Shown piece after piece: positions 40,661-49,156 of a DNA stretch of 64,000 bases (positions are counted from its first letter, which is position 1; every line of letters begins with the position of its first letter). The notes below the pieces were generated by a model, which saw only the letters and a program-made list of their open reading frames with translations, was not told where the DNA came from and did no database searches. The stretch covers positions 248,001 through 312,000 of the forward strand of contig JAGAJM010000004.1 of NCBI GenBank assembly GCA_017626055.1. The letters are read 5' to 3'. Position numbers and translations under genes: made by a program. The stretch is from a bacterium. Lineage in GTDB: Bacteria > Cyanobacteriota > Vampirovibrionia > Gastranaerophilales > Gastranaerophilaceae.

Positions 40661-41086
40661 TTATTTATAGCTACCGACTTTTCTGCCGTATTTGTCGTAT
40701 TCTGTAACTCTGCCTGAGGAATCTTTTTTGAATGAGCCAGTTTTTCTGCCGTATTGGTCATATTTTGTAGTTACACCATTAGAGCCTGTTTTGTAACTTC
40801 CGTTTTTTCTTCCATATTGGTCATAGGAGTTGTAACCGCTAGAAGTTTCTTTGAGTGAACCTGTTTTTCTCCCGTATTTGTCGTATTTGTTATATCCGTT
40901 TGAAGTTTCTCTATATGAACCAGTTTTTTGTCCATACTGATTGTAGGTATTGTAGCCAGAGCTTGTTTGTCGATATGAGCCAGTTTTTCTCCCATATTTG
41001 TCATAGGCGTTTGTAGTACTATAGCTTGGATTTGTGCCTAGAAAAATAATTCCAAATAATAATAAAATTGAAAAAAGTTTTTTCAT
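40661..41086 (-). CDS. Secreted protein made of six YD-type tandem repeats
   Basis: A 141-residue protein. A cleavable signal peptide (MKKLFSILLLFGIIFLG to about residue 23, PSYS) is followed almost only by 20-21-residue repeats of the form YDxYGRKTGSYRxTSSGYN: five complete copies and a final partial one. Tyr, Gly, Lys and Ser dominate. The pattern is like a single-strand version of RHS/YD or MORN-like beta hairpins. The DNA repeat is visible too (60-63 nt). It is probably an extracellular or surface protein. Number of copies may vary between strains. Confidence 0.75.
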   Translation of the reverse strand: MKKLFSILLLFGIIFLGTNPSYSTTNAYDKYGRKTGSYRQTSSGYNTYNQYGQKTGSYRETSNGYNKYDKYGRKTGSLKETSSGYNSYDQYGRKNGSYKTGSNGVTTKYDQYGRKTGSFKKDSSGRVTEYDKYGRKVGSYK

Positions 41087-41244
41087 TTTTACCTCCTACA
41101 AAATTATAACGAGTTTTGGTTTTATGTGTTCATTATGTATGGATTGTAACTTTTTTTTAAGTTGGTGGATAAAATTTTGTTTTTAATTTAAAATTATTAT
41201 CCAAATTATAAACATCAAGGGTTAAGTAAAAAAAGGAGTCAAAA

Positions 41245-42960
41245 ATGCAGGTCTCAAAAGTAGGTAGTCCCTCGTGGGTAGGCCATGGTTATGGTCTAAA
41301 AAATTCTAATGGTAGTGTTCAAAATGTTTCTAATCCAATTATAAATAGTAAATATAATTTAACAACGGATACGGTTTCTTTTACACAAAAACAAGTTATT
41401 GAAAATTTATTTATTGAAAATTTGAATAATTGTAATTATAGCGATAGTTATAAAGATTTTAGCGTCAAGCTTCAAGAAATGGTTGATAATACGCATATTA
41501 CTCAAATTGTAAAATCAGTTAATAAGCCAGATGAACCAACTTATGTTATTGAAAATGACAACATTGGCACAATGTATATTTCAAAAAATGCCAAACATAA
41601 AGACATCATTCCTGGTGTAATTGTTGGTAAAACTGGTTTGTATGCAACATTAGAAGTTCCAGGTAAAAAAGGAAACTTTGTGGTAATCGTTCCTTATGGC
41701 TCAATGTTAAGTACTGAATCTGGTTTGAAAGTTATGAATAAAAGAACTGATAAACAAGTAGCATTCACAGGTTCAACATGTACTGTTAATGCTTATTACA
41801 AGCCAGAAAAAACAATCAATAGTGTTAATCAGTTTATTCAAATGACAGAAACTTCACCTATTTTTGATGAAGTTAAGCGTTCAAATAAAGATTATTCTGA
41901 ATATTTTCACCCATATATTTTAGCGGGCGGTTTTGGTTCAAGGTTAGAGGCAATAAGCCATAATAGAGGTGATAATAAGCCTTCTACTGGTACACCAATC
42001 CCAAATTGGAATTTGATTAACTTTACGTTATTAAATTTGTACCAAGCAAATCTTTTACATAAAGGTACGAATATAGATTTTTGTGTGCAAAAGGAAGCAA
42101 ATAGTGCGGTAGGTTGTTTTGTAACGACATTAGGTTACAAAATCGATATGACACATAGAGGTTTAGACCTGGTAAAAGAAGGTGAATCAATTGTCCCACC
42201 TAATAAAAATGTAATTATCATGCCATCTGATAATATTACAGATGTTGATTTAACAGAAGCATTAGATGCGTTTTTAGCTAGACCAGATGCAGGCATGATG
42301 GTAGTTGCCGTCCCTGATTATAGATGTTATGGTGGTTTGATTTTACATAATGAAAAGAGTGAAATTAATACATTCATTACAAAACCTTCAAAAGAATTGT
42401 TAGCTACTGGCGTTGGTCATGTTATTAAAAATGGTAAGGTTCATAAAGATCCAGATGGTCAAGAAACTTCTTTAGGTAATGCGTTTATTTATATCATCAA
42501 ACCAGATGTGTTAGATACGATTACTGATATTTATAGAAACAAAATCAGATCATCTTACCAAGTTTTAATGGCTACTAAAGGTGATGATAAATCAATGACA
42601 AAAGAAGAATATTTAAGCGTTATTGAAAGTTTCTGGGATAGAGAGATTATTCCAGAACTTGTACATATGAGTAATGAAGGACGTTTAAAAGGTCGTGATG
42701 GTCAAGATTTGAAAGTTGTTTCTTATGACTCTTTAGATGCTGATTGGTCAGATGTTGGTGAATATTCTTCATACTATTCAACAATTAGAAATGTTGCAAA
42801 AGAAGATAGTTTTACAAAATTACCTAAACGTTTAAAACAGGCAGTAAGTGATAATATCGAAAAAAATGTTATTTTTAATGCTGATTTTAAAGATGATTTT
42901 AAAGAATTTTTAGGTAATGGCTATGTTTGCGGTAACGTTATTGTAGTTGCTAAAAACTAA
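41245..42960 (+). CDS. Sugar-nucleotidyltransferase-like (GlgC-type) protein with FT-motif extension
   Basis: A 571-residue protein. From about residue 223 it has a nucleotidyltransferase core: ILAGGFGSRLEAISHNRGDNKPS (the GGxGxRL...KP motif), IIMPSDNITDVD (a metal-binding Asp), GLILHNEKSEINTFITKPS and SLGNAFIYIIKPDVLD. This resembles ADP-glucose pyrophosphorylase and related NDP-sugar synthases. The first 220 residues are not part of the usual enzyme and hold VSFTQ (44-48) and VAFTG (near 172), the motif found elsewhere in the window. There is no C-terminal left-handed helix domain. Ribosome site AAAAGGAG. It may act in glycogen or glycan synthesis with the phosphohexomutase and GH77-like enzymes (inference). 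Confidence 0.72.
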   Translation: MQVSKVGSPSWVGHGYGLKNSNGSVQNVSNPIINSKYNLTTDTVSFTQKQVIENLFIENLNNCNYSDSYKDFSVKLQEMVDNTHITQIVKSVNKPDEPTYVIENDNIGTMYISKNAKHKDIIPGVIVGKTGLYATLEVPGKKGNFVVIVPYGSMLSTESGLKVMNKRTDKQVAFTGSTCTVNAYYKPEKTINSVNQFIQMTETSPIFDEVKRSNKDYSEYFHPYILAGGFGSRLEAISHNRGDNKPSTGTPIPNWNLINFTLLNLYQANLLHKGTNIDFCVQKEANSAVGCFVTTLGYKIDMTHRGLDLVKEGESIVPPNKNVIIMPSDNITDVDLTEALDAFLARPDAGMMVVAVPDYRCYGGLILHNEKSEINTFITKPSKELLATGVGHVIKNGKVHKDPDGQETSLGNAFIYIIKPDVLDTITDIYRNKIRSSYQVLMATKGDDKSMTKEEYLSVIESFWDREIIPELVHMSNEGRLKGRDGQDLKVVSYDSLDADWSDVGEYSSYYSTIRNVAKEDSFTKLPKRLKQAVSDNIEKNVIFNADFKDDFKEFLGNGYVCGNVIVVAKN

Positions 42961-42986
42961 GCCTTAAATATATAAAATAAATTTTT

Positions 42987-43025
42987 AAAAAAGTTTTGTT
43001 GTACTACTTGCAATAAAACTTTTTT
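42987..43025 (+). terminator. Terminator after the nucleotidyltransferase-like gene
   Basis: AAAAAAGTTTT (42987-42997) pairs with AAAACTTTTTT (43015-43025) around a 17-nt loop. It lies only 15 nt before the start of the next gene. Confidence 0.6.
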
Positions 43026-43040
43026 GTGCAAGAATAAGTT

Positions 43041-43736
43041 ATGGAGATTAAGTGTAAAACATACCCTATTAATTCAAGTAATTATCGAAGACCCCATCAG
43101 CAGGAGTTCACCTCAAGACGCGAGTGCGTGAAAATACAAAGTGCGAGTGTGGGTACAACAACGGATATATTTGTGACAAGACCGAATGCAGATAAAAGTG
43201 CGTTCGGTCTTTCAAGTTCTAAGGGGTTTTTTGCTCGTTGCAAAGATGCAGTTGTACAATATTGCAAAAATTATAAGAAAAATATTCAACATACGTATGA
43301 TCACAAAATAGTATTTGCATTGATTGAAAAAGAATTGTATGGTAAAAATTCTATCGATAGTATAACTCATGATGCAGATAAAATGATTATGTATTTGTTG
43401 GGATTCCCAAAATCTGTGGTATCTAAGGTGCATAGAAGTATTTCTGTACATCATCCAGAAAGTGGCAAGCAATTAAATTTGAGAAGTATGTTGTGTGATA
43501 ATATTGCATCTTCTCCTCAATTTAAACCTGAGAAAAAATATTCTCTACGTGAATATTATAATCTTTCAAAAGAATTGCAAGAAATTCCAGGGTTTGGGGA
43601 ATTGGTTAAAAAATATAATTTTGGAGATAATATTAATTTTTCTAGGATAAAGGCTTTAAAGCAATATAAGTATGATGGTTTTGCTGGATTGTGGTCAGTT
43701 GCATATAAATCATTACTGTTAGCATTTATTCATTAA
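43041..43736 (+). CDS. FG-motif protein of unknown function
   Basis: A 231-residue protein, basic and mostly helical, with no signal or membrane segment. The motif SAFGLSS lies at residues 53-59, after a poorly conserved Thr/Arg-rich N-terminus. I recognise no domain. There is no clear ribosome site before the ATG at 43041, and a terminator hairpin ends 15 nt upstream, so either the start is elsewhere or the message begins near the ATG. The frame is long and uninterrupted, which supports a real gene. Confidence 0.65.
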   Translation: MEIKCKTYPINSSNYRRPHQQEFTSRRECVKIQSASVGTTTDIFVTRPNADKSAFGLSSSKGFFARCKDAVVQYCKNYKKNIQHTYDHKIVFALIEKELYGKNSIDSITHDADKMIMYLLGFPKSVVSKVHRSISVHHPESGKQLNLRSMLCDNIASSPQFKPEKKYSLREYYNLSKELQEIPGFGELVKKYNFGDNINFSRIKALKQYKYDGFAGLWSVAYKSLLLAFIH

Positions 43737-43824
43737 TCTAATATTAATTTAATATTATCTTGAAATTATAGTATTCTCGTTGTATAAAAAAATCAGTAAT
43801 AGTCGAAATACAAGAGGAAGTTAG

Positions 43825-45180
<1,356 letters not shown>

Positions 45181-45207
45181 TAAAGTTTAATAGCAAAAAT
45201 ATTTTTT

Positions 45208-46578
45208 ATGGGTTTTCATGCTTATGCAATGAAAACCCAATTTATATCTGCGTATAATTATTATCCAAAATATAATCTCTCGCAAAAAGAACAACAAGCA
45301 AATATTCCAGTTACAAGACCTGTTTCAAATATTCAACCAAAAGCTCAGGTGAATTTTACGGGTAGTCGTACTGTCGATTTTTTGATTAGGAATTTGCATC
45401 TTGATCCTCTTTATCATTTTAGCAAATATTCAAAAGAAGAATATGCGAGATTATCTTTGCCAGAAATTGAGAAATTAAGAGCGAGAAGTCTTGAAGTAAT
45501 TAAAGATTCTAACTTTGATGCGTTAAATGCATTAGACGATATTCATACTATTGTTCCAATTGCGCTAAAAGATATGTTTGATAATTTTTTCGGCGCAGGA
45601 AAGTATGTTGTTATAACAATAGGTCGTTCTTTATCTACAATTGGTAAAGCTTTAGGGTATAGAATTGGTGAAGAAAATGTTGTTAATCTCCCAATGAGTT
45701 GGTCTAGAAGATTTATGCCTGATACAACTAGAGTTGGTGATCATTTCGAAATGTATAAAAATATTACTTCACATAATGAAGGGCTAGATAAATTTTTGGA
45801 GTATTTGGGAAAAATTGGGTTGAGTAAAGAGCAAGTTAAGAATTCTGGTAAAAGTTATGTTTTAATGGATTATTGTTGTTCTGGGGATTCATTAAAAGGT
45901 GCCGAGTTTCTGTTCAAATCAGATTATGTTTGGGGAGTAGGTGCTAAAACTTATGCGGTTGACATTTTGAGTGCTTTGGAAAAATATGACTTACCTCAGA
46001 CTAGATTATTTAAAAACTCTTCAGAGGTTGACGAACCGATAATGATTGATGGGCTTCCGTTATTGAGTAAAACTTTATGTGGAAGTCATTTAAAAACTTA
46101 TTCTGATGTTGGTCGAGTGCTTTCATTAGGTGAAACTGAAAAAGCGGTTTTGGCAAAACCTAGAAGGTTTGCTATTTTCCATAAAGAAAACGAGCTTGTA
46201 AAATTTAGAATTTTAGATGCAGTAATGAGATCTCAAAATGTTGAGGCTCCAAAATTAAAAGCGAATGTAGGTGATTTCCAACTTTCAGGACAGAGGGTTG
46301 CTCCTTGGAATGATTATTTATCTCAAACAGAGTCTGATATTAGAAATGATATTCAAAGAGTAAACTTTCAGCTTATAAAATTGGATGCTGCAGACATTTA
46401 TGGAACTTCTTTAAGACGAGATTTAGAGTGTTTACATAATAATTTGACTGATTATTACAATACATACAAAAGTAATCCATATACTATGATTACTTATTAT
46501 CAAACTAGAGGCAAAATGCAAAAAATGATTGAAAATGCAGAGGCTTCATTAATAGGAAAGGATATTTTTGCAAAATGA
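45208..46578 (+). CDS. FT-motif protein of unknown function
   Basis: A 456-residue protein. An extended N-terminus holds VNFTGSRTVDFL (residues 48-59). A central block YVVITIGRSLSTIGKAL (about residues 131-147) and SYVLMDYCCSGDSLKGAEFL (near residue 222) together resemble the hydrophobic strand plus Asp/Ser-rich loop of phosphoribosyltransferase-like folds, but I see no full PRPP motif. No membrane segments. No clear ribosome site precedes the ATG at 45208; another in-frame ATG follows at 45229. It overlaps the next gene by 4 nt (ATGA) and lies 27 nt after gdhA. Confidence 0.65.
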   Translation: MGFHAYAMKTQFISAYNYYPKYNLSQKEQQANIPVTRPVSNIQPKAQVNFTGSRTVDFLIRNLHLDPLYHFSKYSKEEYARLSLPEIEKLRARSLEVIKDSNFDALNALDDIHTIVPIALKDMFDNFFGAGKYVVITIGRSLSTIGKALGYRIGEENVVNLPMSWSRRFMPDTTRVGDHFEMYKNITSHNEGLDKFLEYLGKIGLSKEQVKNSGKSYVLMDYCCSGDSLKGAEFLFKSDYVWGVGAKTYAVDILSALEKYDLPQTRLFKNSSEVDEPIMIDGLPLLSKTLCGSHLKTYSDVGRVLSLGETEKAVLAKPRRFAIFHKENELVKFRILDAVMRSQNVEAPKLKANVGDFQLSGQRVAPWNDYLSQTESDIRNDIQRVNFQLIKLDAADIYGTSLRRDLECLHNNLTDYYNTYKSNPYTMITYYQTRGKMQKMIENAEASLIGKDIFAK

Positions 46579-47264
46579 TAAAGATTATAAATTCTTCACC
46601 CGAAGTTTTAAATAGTAAATTTAATCAATTTAGCAGGATGATGATTCGTGGTCAGCATCGAGATTCTACTTATGTAATTTCTCAAATGAAACAATATGAG
46701 AAACAATATAAAAAGATAGGAATGTTGGATGTATTCTGTGATCAAACTTCAAAATTAGCAGACGCTTTGCATCATAGAGGTTTGGATGATTTTGCTGGAA
46801 TTTTATATAGTAATTTGGTGAAACTTCCTAATATTTCTCCAAAACAAAGAGAAATTTTTGCACAAAGAGCTTTGGAAGTTGCCCAAAATCAAGGGGATTT
46901 ATTGCATACTTTAGCCAGAATTGTTGATTTGAAAAAGGTTTACCAAACTAATGGAAGAAGGCGTCAAGTGATTGATACTTTATTTTTGGAAGAAAAGCAA
47001 TTAATGGCTATTATAAAAGATTTTGAAAAAACGAAAAAATCTTATAGAACGTATAATAGAGGTGTTAGTTCGCTTGAAACATACCAATTACGTTTAGCAA
47101 TGGCAAGAGTTGATATTGCAAAAGGTTTGTTAAATTCTAATCCTGAAGCGGCTGAGCGTAAAATTCTTTTGGCAATGCCAACATTTGAAGACTTTGGTAA
47201 AGAAAAAGAACTTAATTTTGCTCAAAATATATTAAATCAGATTTATCAAAAATTATCTCGTTAA
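46575..47264 (+). CDS. Helical protein of unknown function coupled to the upstream FT-motif gene
   Basis: A 229-residue all-helical protein with paired-helix periodicity resembling degenerate TPRs (e.g. LADALHHRGLDDFAGILYSNL, AQRALEVAQNQGDLLHTLARI). There is no signal peptide or membrane segment. Its ATG overlaps the preceding gene's TGA, so it is translationally coupled and probably works with that product. It ends 4 nt inside the convergent histidine kinase gene. I cannot suggest a specific function. Confidence 0.65.
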   Translation: MIKIINSSPEVLNSKFNQFSRMMIRGQHRDSTYVISQMKQYEKQYKKIGMLDVFCDQTSKLADALHHRGLDDFAGILYSNLVKLPNISPKQREIFAQRALEVAQNQGDLLHTLARIVDLKKVYQTNGRRRQVIDTLFLEEKQLMAIIKDFEKTKKSYRTYNRGVSSLETYQLRLAMARVDIAKGLLNSNPEAAERKILLAMPTFEDFGKEKELNFAQNILNQIYQKLSR

Positions 47265-48070
47265 GCGCTTACTAATTCGGTATTATCAAGGTTTACAGGG
47301 ATATTAAAACCAAAGACACAAGTGCCATCTTCAAAACTTTTGGCATAAATTTTACCTTTATGAAGCTCGATTATTCTTTTTGATAAATAAAGTCCAAGAC
47401 CATTCCCAGTTTTGTTGTATTTTGCATATTGTGTTTTCTTATATCTATCAAAGATGGTGGATAATTCTTTTTCTGGAATTTGTTTGCTAATATTTTTTAT
47501 AAAAAGTTCTAAGTTATTGTTTTGTAATTTTAGGTTTATCGTAATTATTGTATTATCATAACCATATGTAATTGCATTGGTTAGTAAATTTGCGAGAACT
47601 CTTTTTATTTGTAATTTGTCGGCTTTAATAATGCAAGTTGATGTATCTTTTCTGATTTCGATTTCTTGGTTATTGTGTATATATAAACTTTTTAATTCAT
47701 CTTTAATTTCTTCTATTAAATCGACAATGTCAAATTCAGTTTGTTTTAATTGAACTTCACCATTGTCGTAAGTATAAGTATCCATAATTGTTCCGATTAA
47801 ATCCGACATATACTTACAAGATTCGTGAGTAAGTGTAATCATTTCGTGTTGTTCGGGATTTAATGCTCCAAAAGTTTCGTTGTTTAACATTTTTAGAGTG
47901 TTAAGCTGAGCGTTCGTTGGGGTTTTTAAATCGTGGACAAGATTAGCTAAAAATGATTGTTTCAGTTTTTCTTGTTCTTTTTTGGTTTTTATATTTATAC
48001 TTAACTTAATATTTTTTATCGTTAAATAAATAATAATACCAGATAATATTACTACTATTATAAAATTCAC
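47261..48070 (-). CDS. Orphan sensor histidine kinase
   Basis: A 269-residue kinase starting at GTG (48070), preceded by AAGAGGG. One N-terminal membrane segment (residues 2-18) leads straight into a HisKA domain: FLANLVHDLKTPTNAQL, with His at about residue 46. The HATPase_c part shows an N-box NLLTNAITYGYDNT, then TGNGLGLYLSKRIIELH (G box). There is no extracellular sensor loop and no adjacent response regulator. It is therefore an orphan, membrane-anchored kinase sensing from the cytoplasm or the membrane. Confidence 0.88.
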   Translation of the reverse strand: MNFIIVVILSGIIIYLTIKNIKLSINIKTKKEQEKLKQSFLANLVHDLKTPTNAQLNTLKMLNNETFGALNPEQHEMITLTHESCKYMSDLIGTIMDTYTYDNGEVQLKQTEFDIVDLIEEIKDELKSLYIHNNQEIEIRKDTSTCIIKADKLQIKRVLANLLTNAITYGYDNTIITINLKLQNNNLELFIKNISKQIPEKELSTIFDRYKKTQYAKYNKTGNGLGLYLSKRIIELHKGKIYAKSFEDGTCVFGFNIPVNLDNTELVSA

Positions 48071-48171
48071 GTGAACCCTCTTGTTTCTTTCCGTCTTATA
48101 TTTAAGCCTAGATATCTAAGTTTTACATTACCCAGTCGAGTAATGTTTTTCACCGAAAAATTCACAAAAAT

Positions 48172-48197
48172 ATATCCTTTCTAAAAAGAAAGGATAT
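48172..48197 (-). terminator. Hairpin downstream of the FG-motif gene at 48290
   Basis: A perfect 11-bp stem ATATCCTTTCT/AGAAAGGATAT with an AAAA loop (48172-48197). On the minus strand it is followed by ATTTTTG, so it may terminate the gene at 48290, about 90 nt beyond its stop. A second 7-bp hairpin (GAAAAGA/TCTTTTC) lies at 48260-48279. Confidence 0.5.
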
Positions 48198-48289
48198 GTT
48201 TTAAATATTTAACCTTCGCAATCGGGGTAAGCTTGCATAGGTCATAGTTTGGGGTAAATGAAAAGAGTTAAGTCTTTTCTAATTCTCCA

Positions 48290-48589
48290 CTATGCCATGT
48301 AAGGTAAGTGGATGTATGTTGATTCGGTTTGGGTTGTACGTCTTTTTGGCGTACATAGTATATTATAAGCCTTTACAATGTTGTAACCTAGAGCTTTGAT
48401 AGGGTTTGTTTGAACCATATCAGCTTTTTTAGTTTCGTGTAAGTCTTTTTCAAAGTTGATTCTAGCGTTAGCATTCTTGTCGATAGACATAACACCAACT
48501 TTAGAATTACGATTGTTCACTTGTTGTTGTTTATTACCAAATGAAATATTTTTATATGTGTTTAATTTTACTGCGCTAATTGTTAACAT
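48290..48589 (-). CDS. Small FG-motif protein
   Basis: A 99-residue protein starting at the ATG at 48589, which lies 7 nt after a perfect AAAGGAGGT site. An upstream ATG in frame (48673) lacks such a site and adds residues unlike the family start. It begins MLTISAVKLNTYKNISFG, with the motif NISFGNK at residues 14-20; the rest is Lys/Asn-rich with no known domain. The strong ribosome site suggests good expression. Confidence 0.65.
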   Translation of the reverse strand: MLTISAVKLNTYKNISFGNKQQQVNNRNSKVGVMSIDKNANARINFEKDLHETKKADMVQTNPIKALGYNIVKAYNILCTPKRRTTQTESTYIHLPYMA

Positions 48590-49156
48590 TTGAGTTACCT
48601 CCTTTGTTATTAAGTGTTCGTTTAACACTTCATCTAACACTTTCACTATAAACCATAGAATTTTTTTTGTCAACCCCTATTGTGAACTTTTGTAAACAAG
48701 TCTGTAAATCAACAAATTCAATACTTTAAGCATAAAGTGTAAAAAATGCACTTATTGTTATATTTCAGGGGTATTGATAAATTTTTAATCTCTGAAAAAT
48801 TTTTATTGTTAAGTGTTATAAAATCCCCCAAGTGGTTGAGTATATTGAACAGTTGGAGAATTGTAGCATGCTTTTTAATATTCTTTAATATAAGAAAATC
48901 TTTTTCATACTTCCAGCTATTCTTAATTCCAACGAGGACGATTAGTCCTCTTTTTTTTTGTGAAAATGCTCTGAAATGTTTAAATTTCGTACTTTTGTGT
49001 ATAAAGATAAAGAAAATATAAAGATTGTAAACAATACACTTGATTTCAATTAATATTTAAAGTACAATGTAATTGTGAAAAATTTCACAAATTATACAAA
49101 AGGTATTTATATAAGATAATTATAAGAAATGCTGTGTTATAAAAAGGAGAAAAAAT
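48590..49156. other. Long intergenic region upstream of adhE
   Basis: About 570 nt without a convincing gene. It contains the promoter side of the FG-motif gene, a strong terminator at 48934-48959 with no ORF directly before it, and the adhE leader. The plus-strand ORF at 48746-49021 has no ribosome site, poor composition and spans that terminator, so I reject it. A small RNA ending at the terminator is possible. Confidence 0.4.
48934..48959 (+). terminator. Orphan terminator upstream of adhE
   Basis: GAGGAC/GTCCTC (48934-48950) with a 5-nt loop followed by nine T residues. No gene on the plus strand ends nearby. It may end a small RNA or act as an attenuator of adhE transcription. Confidence 0.8.

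Noticed and set aside
48746-49021. 91-residue plus-strand ORF upstream of adhE
   Set aside because: No ribosome site, Phe/Ile/Leu-rich AT-driven composition, and it reads through a strong intrinsic terminator.
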